46,179 nt of DNA from NCBI GenBank assembly GCA_030651905.1, contig JAUSBS010000047.1, positions 1-46,179 of the forward strand, written 5' to 3'. The position numbers and the translations under genes are program-made. Below are positions 19,778-27,974 of the stretch, one piece after another. A model generated the notes under the pieces. The model was not told where the DNA came from. It did not search any database and worked only from the letters and a program-made list of their open reading frames with translations. This stretch comes from Coriobacteriia bacterium (lineage in GTDB: Bacteria; Actinomycetota; Coriobacteriia; Anaerosomatales; PALSA-660). How positions within the stretch are numbered: position 1 is the first letter of the stretch; each line of letters starts with the position of its first letter.

Positions 19778-20572
19778 CTAGAACGCCGCGCCGGTGAGCG
19801 CGCTAGCGCACTCGCACGCGCGCTGATCCGGCAACGCTGGCACCATCGCGTGGATGAGCGCACGCACCTTCTCGTTGTTCTCGTTGAACACGCGGACGAC
19901 CTCATCGTTCGTGACCGGCTCGGAACCCTCGGCGCCGGCGTCGTGGTCAGTGATGAGGGAGATGTTGCAGTAGCAGATCTCGAGTTCGCGCGCGAGATAG
20001 CACTCGGGGTACTGCGTCATGTTGATGACTTCCCACCCCTGCGAGGCAAACCACTTCGACTCTGAGCGCGTCGAGAAGCGCGGGCCCTGGATGACGACCA
20101 CGGTACCTGTGGGGTGGGCAGTGATGCCGAGCATCGCTGCCGAGTCGATGGCGACCTGCCGCATGACACTGCAGTAGGGATCAGCCGATGACACGTGAGT
20201 GGTCGTCGGCCCATCGTAGAAGGTGTCCTTGCGACCCCACGTGCGATCGACGAACTGGTCGCAGATGACGAAGTCGCCGGGCCTGACGTCCTGCTGCAAC
20301 GATCCGCATGCGTTCGGGCCGATGATGCGGGTGACGCCGAGCTGCTTCATCGCCCACACGTTCGCGCGATAGTTGATCATGTGCGGCGGGAGCTGGTGAT
20401 CCTTGCCGTGCCGGGGCAGGAAGGCGACGGTGCGCCCCCCGAGCTGGCCGATCATGACCGGAGACGACGGCGCGCCGAACGGCGTATCGACGCGGTACTC
20501 CTCTGCCTCTTCGAGCAGCGAGTAGAACCCGCTGCCGCCGAAGACGCCTATCTCAGCGGTGGGAAGCGCCAT
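19778..20572 (-). CDS. mtnP: S-methyl-5'-thioadenosine phosphorylase
   Basis: The 264-aa phosphorylase belongs to the PNP/MTAP family and cleaves methylthioadenosine (or a related nucleoside) to base and sugar phosphate. IGVFGGSGFYSLL binds phosphate, PRHGKDHQLPPHMINYRAN and GSLQQDVRPGDFVICDQFVD are family signatures, and INMTQYPECYLARELEICY is the MTAP-type motif. The ATG at 20572 has GGAGAAGG upstream. Some bacterial members act on methylthioinosine or other nucleosides, so substrate is probable but not certain. Confidence 0.9.
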   Translation of the reverse strand: MALPTAEIGVFGGSGFYSLLEEAEEYRVDTPFGAPSSPVMIGQLGGRTVAFLPRHGKDHQLPPHMINYRANVWAMKQLGVTRIIGPNACGSLQQDVRPGDFVICDQFVDRTWGRKDTFYDGPTTTHVSSADPYCSVMRQVAIDSAAMLGITAHPTGTVVVIQGPRFSTRSESKWFASQGWEVINMTQYPECYLARELEICYCNISLITDHDAGAEGSEPVTNDEVVRVFNENNEKVRALIHAMVPALPDQRACECASALTGAAF

Positions 20573-20642
20573 GTTCCTTCTCCTTCGAGATGCTCTGACC
20601 AGCCTTGACGGGCCCGATGAGGCGGACCCGAAGCGTAGTGTA

Positions 20643-21629
20643 TCAGGCGACAGCAGCCCCCACTGGCGGACCCGGAGCAGGACCGAGGGCCGAGGGGACG
20701 TAGAGCGGTCGACCGAACAGATTCGCTGCGTCACTCCACGGCTCCTCGATGACGCCCGCCGTGGCCACCGCGGCCATGAAGCCCGCCGCCTGGGCGTCGA
20801 GATCGTCGGCGTGATGCAGAATCACTGCTTCGAGGAGGGCGGGCCGCACGGGCGCGCCCGATTCGAACTCACCATGGTGCGAGATGAGCACGTGCAGGAG
20901 CCTCGTTCCGGTACCCGGATCCAGCGACTGTCCGACACGGTCGATCGCCTGCGAGACCAGGCGCCCACCGAGGATGACGTGGCCCAACAGTCGGCCTGCG
21001 TCGGTCCGCTCGATCGTCGTGTCCCAGCGAAGCTCCTCGGTCATGCCGATGTCATGGAGCAGTGCAGCGGCCACCAGAAGATCCACGTCCAGGCCGTCGT
21101 AGCGCGGTGCGAGCGAGCGGCACAGCGAGGCCACACTGACCGTGTGCTCGAGCAGGCCACCCATGTACGCGTGGTGGTGGCTGCCGGATCCGGGACATGC
21201 GCGGAACCGCTCCATGAACGCCTTGTCACCGAACACGCATCGCAGAACGGCGCGCAGTCCGCGGGACTTCACGCCGTTCAGAAGCGTGCGGAGGGCCGAG
21301 TCCAACTCGACCCGTTCGCGCGTTCCGGCCGCGATCATGTCGTCCGTGTCGTAGCTCGAGACGGCGCGCATCGACTCCACGGAGATGCGCCGGACACCCC
21401 GGTAGCTCGTGACGGTCCCCCTGACGCGCGCCACCGAGCCGCACGGGAGCGACCAGTCATCCGGTCCGGGACGGAACATGACTCCGGGGATGACGCCGGT
21501 CCGGTCACCGAACTCCATGGCCAAGTACGCGTCGCCGGTACGAGCAGCGCGCAGGTCACGAGAGCGGATCACGAACACCTCATCGACCCTCGTACCCTCC
21601 GCCAGCGACGCGATGTACTGCCCCTTCAT
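20643..21629 (-). CDS. yhaM: 3'-5' exoribonuclease of the YhaM family (OB-fold plus HD domain)
   Basis: The 328-aa protein has an N-terminal OB-fold (about 10-110) and a C-terminal HD phosphohydrolase domain with SGSHHHAYMGGLLEHTVSVA, LLVAAALLHDIG, LLHVLISHHGE and LEAVILHHADDLD. This layout matches the YhaM exoribonucleases that degrade RNA and single-stranded DNA from the 3' end. The ATG at 21629 follows a perfect GGAGGAG. The protein should be cytosolic. It is a single gene with its own ends, 70 nt before the MTA phosphorylase gene. Confidence 0.88.
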   Translation of the reverse strand: MKGQYIASLAEGTRVDEVFVIRSRDLRAARTGDAYLAMEFGDRTGVIPGVMFRPGPDDWSLPCGSVARVRGTVTSYRGVRRISVESMRAVSSYDTDDMIAAGTRERVELDSALRTLLNGVKSRGLRAVLRCVFGDKAFMERFRACPGSGSHHHAYMGGLLEHTVSVASLCRSLAPRYDGLDVDLLVAAALLHDIGMTEELRWDTTIERTDAGRLLGHVILGGRLVSQAIDRVGQSLDPGTGTRLLHVLISHHGEFESGAPVRPALLEAVILHHADDLDAQAAGFMAAVATAGVIEEPWSDAANLFGRPLYVPSALGPAPGPPVGAAVA

Positions 21630-21772
21630 GATCTCCTCCGACACTTTCGTGGTCTTCGGTGTCCATAGTGACGACCCGCTCTGACACGCCATGTGGCCCG
21701 TGGGTGCCGCCGGGAGTGTGAAGGGCTACCATGGTGGCGACCGTTGGTTCCATCGCCGGAGGGAGCGACCTC

Positions 21773-22228
21773 GTGAGAGCCATGCGCGCCCTTCCCGCAG
21801 CAGCGATGGGTACCCTCTTCGCCGCCGCCCTGCTGATCGGGGCATGCACCACGACCCCGCGTGTCGCCTTCACGGCGGACGCAGGCGTGATGAGCGCCAC
21901 CGAAATCGACGCGCTCGCCAGCAGCGCGGACCTCGGTCCTGTCGAGGGAGTCGATATCGAGCAGGCTCCGGACGTCAGGACCGATGCACTGGTCTGGTTG
22001 CGCGAGCAGGGAGCGGCTGGTGACCGGGCGGCCACACTGCTCACGATCGGATTCCCGGCGCGCACGGCCGCGGTGCCCTTGATCGTGTCGGTCGCGCGCG
22101 TCGAAGGCGTGCAATCTCTCATCGTCGTCGAGGCTTTCGGCGGCAAGAGCGGACCGCTGTCGTCCCGGCGCTTGTGGGTCTTCGACTACAAGACAGGCGA
22201 CCTTCTGCGCTCCGCCTCGTTCAGGTAG
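21773..22228 (+). CDS. Putative lipoprotein, unknown function
   Basis: The 151-aa protein has an N-terminal signal with a lipobox (ALLIGAC, then TTTP), so it is probably a lipid-anchored extracytoplasmic protein. The mature part contains DALVWLREQGAAGDRAATLL and later VVVEAFGGKSGP; I do not recognise a family. The start is read as GTG at 21773 because GGAGGGAG is well placed before it; an ATG at 21731 would lengthen the signal region. It is the only plus-strand gene in this stretch and converges with the next gene. Confidence 0.75.
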   Translation: MRAMRALPAAAMGTLFAAALLIGACTTTPRVAFTADAGVMSATEIDALASSADLGPVEGVDIEQAPDVRTDALVWLREQGAAGDRAATLLTIGFPARTAAVPLIVSVARVEGVQSLIVVEAFGGKSGPLSSRRLWVFDYKTGDLLRSASFR

Positions 22229-22289
22229 CGCATCACCGTTTCGGGCACCGGGCACCGCTGGGTCGACTCGGCTCCGTCCGCTGAAGGAG

Positions 22290-22589
22290 TCAGGCCGCGT
22301 ATCCCCCCTCGCGCAGGTCGGCAGCTACCGTCGCCGCGACGTAGCGCTCGCGAAGCGCCGCCACATCCGAGCCTGCGGCGAGCGCGCGTCGACGCACGAC
22401 TCCCCAGTAGTAGGCCTGCACCCGACGAGCGGCGTCCGTGTCCCACGCGTCACAGGCAGCGAACTTGCGGAGTGTGATCGAACACGCCGTGCGCGCTACT
22501 GCGTCGGGCACGCCATGCCGACGACTCGCGTCCGCGCCCATCCGGGCGACGAACGAGGTGACGTCTCGAGCTTCTCGTGTAGTAGCCAT
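22290..22589 (-). CDS. Small hypothetical protein (99 aa)
   Basis: This Ala/Arg-rich, mostly helical protein has no signal or membrane segment. It begins MATTREARDVTSFVARMGAD and contains the hydrophobic patch RRVQAYYWGVVRRRAL. I do not recognise the family. GGAAGGACGGAG lies directly before the ATG, which supports expression. It lies 92 nt downstream of another small gene on the same strand. Confidence 0.65.
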   Translation of the reverse strand: MATTREARDVTSFVARMGADASRRHGVPDAVARTACSITLRKFAACDAWDTDAARRVQAYYWGVVRRRALAAGSDVAALRERYVAATVAADLREGGYAA

Positions 22590-22681
22590 CTCCGTCCTTC
22601 CACGCGAACCTATGTTCGAACGGAAGCCTACAAGACGGCTCTGACACGGTGGATCCCGACGGACGCCGGAATCGCGGCGCG

Positions 22682-22921
22682 CTACTCCAGCGGGAAGATG
22701 CAGGCGATGCTCGCCCGGTTCACGGCGACGTAGGGGGGCGCGTAGAGTTCCGCGCCGCCGTCCATGCCGTAGACCTTGGCGTCGGTGATGGCGAAGTACT
22801 CCTTGGCCTTCGAGTTCAAGGCGTCGGTCAGCCGGCTGCCCGCGAGGACGTGGAAGTCGCCTTCGATCCGGAACCCGTTGGTGACGATCATGACGCGGAC
22901 GCGGTCTTTGTACGTGTACAC
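22682..22921 (-). CDS. Small protein resembling the DUF6812 family (79 aa)
   Basis: The protein reads RVRVMIVTNGFRIEGDFHV and continues to GSRLTDALNSKAKEYFAI and TDAKVYG, a beta-rich pattern like small conserved proteins annotated DUF6812 in actinobacteria. No function is known. The GTG at 22921 is chosen because GGGAG lies 6 nt upstream; longer in-frame starts lack a ribosome binding site. The family name is from memory and should be treated as tentative. Confidence 0.65.
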   Translation of the reverse strand: MYTYKDRVRVMIVTNGFRIEGDFHVLAGSRLTDALNSKAKEYFAITDAKVYGMDGGAELYAPPYVAVNRASIACIFPLE

Positions 22922-22974
22922 CGCATACTCCCAACGCCGGATCACCGCGTGGCGCGCGGCTCGTGCGTCTGATT

Positions 22975-23673
22975 CTAGCCCAGACCGACCAACGATTGAA
23001 GCCATGCCCGCACCCATGCGGTGCCACCGACCTCGACGACCGACAGTGCGAGCGAGACGAGCATCGCCGGCCAGGCGTGAAGCAAGCGATCCGCTCGATT
23101 CTCGAATCGTGGAGCCAGCGTCGCCACGATGAGGTTCACGCTGACGAACGTGGTGACGATGCATAGAGCCACCAGCACCGGGTAGGCCACGCCGGTCGCA
23201 GGCAGCCCCCAGCGCACGAGAGCGAAGGCGAGCGGCAGCCCTGCGAGCCACAGCGCGGTCTCACCCCATCCCTCCAGTACCCGCCCCGGCGAACTCCGTC
23301 TCCACAGCTGCGAACTGAGAAGCGGCGCGACGACGAGCGGGAGCGCCCAGCCCGTCATGAGTCCCGTGGCGAGTCGGATGTCGTTCGTGGTCGAGCGCAG
23401 CCCGGCGTAGGAGGTGACACCGTCCCACGCCATGGCCGCGACCATCGCGCCTCCCAGCACCAGCAGGGACCACGCAGGAAGGCCGGAGCGACGTCGACCG
23501 CGGTCCAGAAGAGCGATCAGCGCCAGCGAGAGCACGAATCCGACGTAGATGCCCGTGTCGCGCGCGCAGACGGGTACCTGGAGACCGCCTCCGAAGAAGG
23601 AGCGCTCCGGAAGCTGATGGCATAGGCCGAATCCGAGCCAATGTAGTGCCGTCGCAAGCATGGCCGTCAGCAT
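22975..23673 (-). CDS. DUF2085 family membrane protein
   Basis: The 232-aa protein has about six membrane helices and the DUF2085 signatures FGLCHQLPERSFF and VPVCARDTGIYVGF, in which paired Cys and His residues may bind metal or haem. The function is unknown. The ATG at 23673 is preceded by GGAGAGGT; the ATG at 23661 is an alternative. It lies just downstream of the terminator of tRNA-Pro. Confidence 0.88.
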   Translation of the reverse strand: MLTAMLATALHWLGFGLCHQLPERSFFGGGLQVPVCARDTGIYVGFVLSLALIALLDRGRRRSGLPAWSLLVLGGAMVAAMAWDGVTSYAGLRSTTNDIRLATGLMTGWALPLVVAPLLSSQLWRRSSPGRVLEGWGETALWLAGLPLAFALVRWGLPATGVAYPVLVALCIVTTFVSVNLIVATLAPRFENRADRLLHAWPAMLVSLALSVVEVGGTAWVRAWLQSLVGLG

Positions 23674-23690
23674 ACCTCTCCGGAAACAGC

Positions 23691-23723
23691 ACGGCAGGCC
23701 CGGCATCTCGCCGGACCTGCCGT
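23691..23723 (-). terminator. Terminator of tRNA-Pro
   Basis: ACGGCAGGCCCGGC (23691-23704) pairs with GCCGGACCTGCCGT (23710-23723) over 14 positions, one of them a G-T wobble in the minus-strand transcript, with a 5-nt loop. It follows the tRNA by 12 nt. Confidence 0.75.
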
Positions 23724-23735
23724 CGGTTCATCGGT

Positions 23736-23812
<77 letters not shown>

Positions 23813-23822
23813 ACGAGGCGTG

Positions 23823-23828
23823 ATTCTA
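23823..23828 (-). promoter_or_regulatory. -10 element of tRNA-Pro promoter
   Basis: TAGAAT preceded by TG on the minus strand lies 10 nt before the tRNA 5' end. The -35 is weak, which fits an extended -10 promoter. The remaining gap back to the cytochrome terminator holds no gene that I can see. Confidence 0.5.
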
Positions 23829-23923
23829 CATGACATCGTGCGCGGCGCAAAGCACGACAAGCCGCCCGCGCTCCCTCGAGTCGCGCATCGAGGCGCAGGA
23901 GTCCCGCCGGATGCACGCAACGC

Positions 23924-23963
23924 CGAGGGGCCCGGTCCCTTTGCTCGCGGACCGGACCCCTCG
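23924..23963 (-). terminator. Terminator of the multiheme cytochrome gene
   Basis: CGAGGGGCCCGGTCC (23924-23938) pairs with GGACCGGACCCCTCG (23949-23963), 15 positions with a single C-A mismatch and a 10-nt loop, 28 nt after the cytochrome stop. Confidence 0.75.
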
Positions 23964-23990
23964 TGGAGCGCTACGTACGTGACGTGGAGG

Positions 23991-25970
23991 CTAGTGGATC
24001 AGCCGCACGTGGCAGTACGAGCAGAACGTCTCCTTGTGGCACTTGAAGCACTTCTGAGGATCGCCTTCCTTCACGACGGTGTCGTGGGCGGTCCGCCAAG
24101 GCTCCGCAGCCGTGTACTCATGGTGGCACTTGTCACAGAACTGCTGGGTGTGACAGTTCACGCACTGGGGCTTCGTGACCTTCTTGGCCTGGAAGTCCGC
24201 CTTGTGCGAGTCCTTGAAGCCACCCGGGTGCGGCATCGGCAACTTGTGGCATGCGACGCAGAACTTCGCAGTCGCTCCGCCGTCTCCGTGGCAGTACGAG
24301 CAGTTCTCCTGGTCCTTGGTGAAGCCGGCCGGATGCAGGGCCTTCGAATCGAGCTTCGCTCTCCTCGTCCAGTCCTTGGCCTTGTGGGACGCGGGAACCA
24401 CCTTGCGACCGGTATGGCATGCCACGCAGAAGTCCTTCTTGTGGCACTTCGCGAAGCAATCGGCCGCGCTGCCGTTCTGAGCGACGACCTTGCCGTGGAG
24501 CGGCATCCAGCTGGTCGTGGTCGACGAACCCTTGTGGTGGCAGTTGCTGCACAGTTCCTTGAACTGGTGGCAGTTCGCGCACACCTTCGTGCTCGTGCGG
24601 CCCGTCTTGGCGTGGAAGCTCTTGAACTCCGCCGGGTGCGGCATGGCCTGCTTGTGGCAGCCCATGCAGAACGCGGATGTCGTGCCACCGGCGCCGTGAC
24701 AGATCTCGCACGCCTTGATGTTCGACGTCGCGTTGGTCGCGTGGATCGCCTTGTCCTTGGCGAACGGATCGCTGTTGGCGCGGTGCAGCCAGGTCGCTGC
24801 CTTGTGAGAACCGGGCAGCGGCTTCGTCTTGGTGTGGCAGTCAAGACAGAACTTCTGGTCGTGGCAGGCGGTGAAGCACTTGTCGATGCCGTTCTTCGTG
24901 ACGGCGGCGGCGTGCTGCGTCTTCCACGGGATCTTGACGTCGAAGGTCCATGCGACCTTCTTGCCGTGATGGCAATCGTCACAGAAGCCGGTCTTCGCGG
25001 GCTCGCCGTGACACATCACGCACTTGGCGGCCGCGGTCTTGACGACCTCGGGGTGCGACTTGGTCTTGAACTCCTCGGGATGCGGGATCTCCATGCCGTG
25101 GCAGCTGTCGCAGAACTTCGTCTTGATATGGCAGGTCCCGCAGTAGGAGACCGGCAGGAGCATGTTCGGGTCGCCATGCTTCGCCTCGACCTTGGCAGCG
25201 AGCTCCTCGTGCTCCTTCTCGCGCTCCTTGTACTGCTCCTCGTCCTGAAGCGCCAACTCCGCGTGGCCCTTGGGGTAGAACTCGGCCACGAGGTGGTTGG
25301 CTGGCTTGAGCGGGAAATCGGGCGTGTGGCATGTCGCGCACGTTCCCGGAGCGGTCTTCTTGCTCTCGAGGTCGTGGCAGCGATAGCACCACATCATCTT
25401 CATGTAGTCAGGGTGCTTCTTGCTCGGCTTGCCCTCGACGGTCTTGAGCGTGAGTTCCCAGCCATCCTCGTTGTGCCCGACGCGGTTGTGGCACGTCGTG
25501 CAGGTGATCTTCTTCTCGCTGTGGATCGCGTGATCGATCAGGATCCCGGGCGAAGGAGTCACCTTGCGGTTCTTGGAGTGGCACTGGGTGCACTGCCCCT
25601 CGGGCATGTACTTGCCCTCGAGCGAGAGCTTGCTGCCCGGGTTGAGGGGCATCTCATACGTGTTGCCAAGAGTGTTGACCGCTCCCGACACGCCCGCCTC
25701 CACCTTGTGGATGAGGAACGTGACCGTGTCGGAGTTCACCGGCATGTGGCAGGCCAGACACGAGATCTCCGAGTGAGAAGACTTCTCGTACGCGATGATC
25801 GCGTCGTCCTGCACCTTGTGGCACACCTGGGCGCAGAACAGCCGGCTCGAGGAGACCGCGAGCGCGACCGCAACGAACGCGATGAGGCCGATGAGCACGA
25901 CCCCCGTCCAGATGATGTACCGCGGCCGCCGGACCGGGTCCTTGAATCCGGCTAGCGAGATCTTCGCCAT
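23991..25970 (-). CDS. Membrane-anchored multiheme cytochrome c (24 predicted hemes)
   Basis: The 659-aa protein has a single N-terminal membrane anchor (about residues 19-40, YIIWTGVVLIGLIAFVAVAL) of the NapC/NirT kind, followed by a large extracytoplasmic domain. I count 21 CXXCH motifs and three CX3CH motifs (CAQVCH, CFTACH, CFAKCH), giving 24 potential c-type hemes. A recurring unit pairs CHK/CHH motifs with an MPHP, IPHP or LHP box, which suggests internal repeats. It should move electrons from the quinone pool to extracellular or periplasmic acceptors; the acceptor is unknown. The ATG at 25970 is preferred over a GTG two codons earlier, which would be too close to GGAG. Cytochrome maturation genes are not in the window. 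Confidence 0.93.
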   Translation of the reverse strand: MAKISLAGFKDPVRRPRYIIWTGVVLIGLIAFVAVALAVSSSRLFCAQVCHKVQDDAIIAYEKSSHSEISCLACHMPVNSDTVTFLIHKVEAGVSGAVNTLGNTYEMPLNPGSKLSLEGKYMPEGQCTQCHSKNRKVTPSPGILIDHAIHSEKKITCTTCHNRVGHNEDGWELTLKTVEGKPSKKHPDYMKMMWCYRCHDLESKKTAPGTCATCHTPDFPLKPANHLVAEFYPKGHAELALQDEEQYKEREKEHEELAAKVEAKHGDPNMLLPVSYCGTCHIKTKFCDSCHGMEIPHPEEFKTKSHPEVVKTAAAKCVMCHGEPAKTGFCDDCHHGKKVAWTFDVKIPWKTQHAAAVTKNGIDKCFTACHDQKFCLDCHTKTKPLPGSHKAATWLHRANSDPFAKDKAIHATNATSNIKACEICHGAGGTTSAFCMGCHKQAMPHPAEFKSFHAKTGRTSTKVCANCHQFKELCSNCHHKGSSTTTSWMPLHGKVVAQNGSAADCFAKCHKKDFCVACHTGRKVVPASHKAKDWTRRAKLDSKALHPAGFTKDQENCSYCHGDGGATAKFCVACHKLPMPHPGGFKDSHKADFQAKKVTKPQCVNCHTQQFCDKCHHEYTAAEPWRTAHDTVVKEGDPQKCFKCHKETFCSYCHVRLIH

Positions 25971-26045
25971 ACGCACCTCTCCTTGCTCACATCGGGGCTA
26001 CGACGCGCACGGATGGAGCGGATTCCCCTCCCCGCCCCAACCATC

Positions 26046-26074
26046 ACGATATGGGAACCCTCACACGTGCGCAA
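26046..26074 (-). promoter_or_regulatory. Putative promoter of the multiheme cytochrome gene
   Basis: TTGCGC (26069-26074), a 17-nt spacer and TATCGT (26046-26051) lie on the minus strand, leaving a leader of about 70 nt. An imperfect dyad (TCACACGTGC ... GCACACCCGTGA) covers the -35 and could be an operator. The rest of this 200-nt gap holds no gene that I can see. Confidence 0.45.
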
Positions 26075-26172
26075 GCACACCCGTGAGGTCGCGCGTCGGC
26101 CTGATTCGGCCTCTTACAGCAGGGGATTCGGCGCGTCGGTATCGATTCCTGCACGGTGACCGCGAAGCGGTG

Positions 26173-26631
26173 TCAGCGAAGCGCGAGAACGATCTCGATC
26201 TCCACGGGCGCGCCGAGCGGCAGGGCGATCACGCCGACCGCCGCGCGAGCATGGCGCCCGGCCTCGCCGAACGCTGCCAGCATGACGGCGCTGGCCCCGT
26301 CGACCACAGACGGCTGTGCCGTGAAGCCCGCAGTCGACGCCACGTAGCCGGTGAGCTTGACCACACGCTCGACGTCATCGAGGTCGCACACAGTCGAGGC
26401 CGCGGCCAGCGCATTGAGCGCGGCCTGCTCGGCGCACGCCCTGGCCTGCTCGGGATCGATCTCCGCCCCGACGATGCCCGACGCCAGCAGCTGGCCCGCC
26501 CGGAGCGGCAACTGTCCGGCCGTGAACACGAGCCGATCGGTGAGGACTGCGGGAACGTACGAGCCGAGCGCACCCGGTGCGGGCGGAAGCTCGTAGCCCG
26601 CTGCGGCCAGTCTGGCGGCGACCTCGGACAT
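26173..26631 (-). CDS. RidA/YjgF family protein
   Basis: The 152-aa protein belongs to the Rid family (VFTAGQLPLRAGQLLASGIV, then ARACAEQAALNALAAA and a C-terminal PVEIEIVLALR). Typical RidA deaminates reactive enamines or imines and has a conserved Arg near the C-terminus in an RxxV motif. Here the corresponding stretch reads HARAAVGVIALPLGAPVEIE, so the subfamily looks closer to Rid members without proven deaminase activity. The ATG at 26631 lies 10 nt after the chemoreceptor stop, so the two are probably co-transcribed. Confidence 0.88.
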   Translation of the reverse strand: MSEVAARLAAAGYELPPAPGALGSYVPAVLTDRLVFTAGQLPLRAGQLLASGIVGAEIDPEQARACAEQAALNALAAASTVCDLDDVERVVKLTGYVASTAGFTAQPSVVDGASAVMLAAFGEAGRHARAAVGVIALPLGAPVEIEIVLALR

Positions 26632-26641
26632 GTGGCCCCGC

Positions 26642-27802
26642 CTACCCGGTGACCAGCGAGTCGGCAAGGCTGTTCATCTCGCCGACGGAGGATGAGACCT
26701 GCCGCGCCGCGGCAGCCTGCTGCTGACTGACCTGCGCGACCTCCCGCATGGAGATCACCACCTGGTCCGAAGCGGTCCGCTGCTGTTGGGTGGCGATGGA
26801 TATCTGCTTCGCGGCATCGGTCGTCTGCTCGACCTCCTGGACGATGCGGTCGAGCGCGTCGGCGGTGCGATGCGCGATGTGCTTGCCCTCGTCCACCTTC
26901 TTGGCAGCGCGCTCGGTCGCCATCACGAGCGCGGAGGTGGATGCCTGGATCTCGCGCACGACGCGCCCGATCTCCTGCGTCGACTCCGTGACGGAGTCGG
27001 CCAGTTTGCGGATCTCCTCGGCGACCACGGCGAATCCCTTGCCGGCCTCGCCGGCGCGGGCGGCCTCGATCGCGGCGTTGAGCGCAAGGATCTTCGTCTG
27101 CTCGGCGATCTCGTCGATGATGGTCAAGACCCGGCCGATCTCCTGGCTGCGCTCGCCAAGCTGCAGGATACGGTCGGAGGACTGCATGGTGGTCGTCCGG
27201 ATCTCCTCGATGCCGTTCGCCGTCTCCGCGACGGCGGTCATGCCCTCCTCGGCGCTCGCCAGCGTGCGTTCCGCCACGCGGACGACGGCTTCGGAGTTCT
27301 CCGCGATCTGCTTGGAGGTCTGCGCCAACTCTTCGAGCGTGGCGGACGTCTGGGTGACCGCCGCTGCCTGCTCGGCCGCGCCGGCGACCTGCTGTTCGCT
27401 GGCCGCCAGGATGTCCGACGCGAGCCCGCGTAGCCTGGAGTTCACCTGACGGGCCTGCCCGAGCAGGGTCGTGACGTTGCCGAACACGCGGATCAGCTCC
27501 GTCCGTGCGCCATCGATACCGGTCGAGTCGTGGACGGTGATGCTGAGGGCTGCTCCCGCATCGCCGAGCACACCTCGCAGGACCGCCTCGGACGTCCTTC
27601 GGGCGACCTGCCAACACACGACACCCATGCCCGCCCCCGCCGCCAGACACAGCGCGACGAACACAACGGTCGGCGCCGCCCCACGGAAGTCGACGAAGAA
27701 GCTGGCGAACACGGGGAAGACGACCCCCGTCGCGATCCCCACCGCAAGCATGGAGACCAGCAGCCGTCGCCCGGTCGCGTCGTGGTTCGTCTTGGGGCTC
27801 AC
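26642..27802 (-). CDS. Methyl-accepting chemotaxis protein without periplasmic sensor domain
   Basis: The 386-aa receptor has two closely spaced N-terminal membrane helices (about 14-36 and 44-65) with almost no extracytoplasmic loop, then a cytoplasmic signalling coiled coil with the hairpin tip [21 protein letters not shown]. Signals must therefore come through the membrane or the cytoplasm. The start is GTG at 27802, giving [11 protein letters not shown], because GGAGG is spaced correctly; a longer frame lacks a site. It lies divergent from the selenoprotein operon and upstream of the RidA-like gene, far from the che operon. Confidence 0.93.
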   Translation of the reverse strand: MSPKTNHDATGRRLLVSMLAVGIATGVVFPVFASFFVDFRGAAPTVVFVALCLAAGAGMGVVCWQVARRTSEAVLRGVLGDAGAALSITVHDSTGIDGARTELIRVFGNVTTLLGQARQVNSRLRGLASDILAASEQQVAGAAEQAAAVTQTSATLEELAQTSKQIAENSEAVVRVAERTLASAEEGMTAVAETANGIEEIRTTTMQSSDRILQLGERSQEIGRVLTIIDEIAEQTKILALNAAIEAARAGEAGKGFAVVAEEIRKLADSVTESTQEIGRVVREIQASTSALVMATERAAKKVDEGKHIAHRTADALDRIVQEVEQTTDAAKQISIATQQQRTASDQVVISMREVAQVSQQQAAAARQVSSSVGEMNSLADSLVTG

Positions 27803-27887
27803 TTCTACCTCCAGAGGCGGGTCCGGGAACGTCTCGCGACCACGTGTCACTCGGCCGCTGCCATGATAGCACCGGCCGTCGGGCCGC

Positions 27888-27917
27888 TTGCGGTATCAAT
27901 ACCCCTTGGGGTATGCT
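27888..27917 (+). promoter_or_regulatory. Putative promoter of the selenoprotein operon
   Basis: TTGCGG (27888-27893), an 18-nt spacer and TATGCT (27912-27917) could form a promoter whose spacer is occupied by the palindromic operator. Another -10-like TATGAT occurs at 27926-27931. A minus-strand TATCAT (27863-27868) may serve the divergent chemoreceptor gene. Confidence 0.5.
27899..27914. promoter_or_regulatory. CsoR/CstR-type operator palindrome
   Basis: ATACCCCTTGGGGTAT is a 7-bp perfect inverted repeat around TT, the form bound by DUF156-family repressors (CsoR for Cu(I), CstR for persulfides, and related proteins). It is 60 nt upstream of the selenoprotein start and inside the core promoter. 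The repressor gene is not in the window. Confidence 0.65.
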
Positions 27918-27974
27918 TCCACTGCTATGATCCACGTGGCGGCCTGCGACGGCCGGCCGGTGATGAGGAGAGCC

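Noticed and set aside
23820-25955. Long plus-strand open frame opposite the multiheme cytochrome
   Set aside because: A 711-codon frame without stops arises from the strong codon bias of the cytochrome gene; the product is a low-complexity Leu/Val/Arg/His sequence.
23991-25970. Possible CRISPR-like or DNA repeats in the cytochrome region
   Set aside because: The repeated short strings are codons for CXXCH motifs at irregular spacing within one ORF, not direct repeats with spacers.
26155-26175. Small hairpin after the RidA-like gene (ACCGC-TTC-GCGGT)
   Set aside because: Only 5 bp with no U-tract; too weak to call a terminator with confidence.
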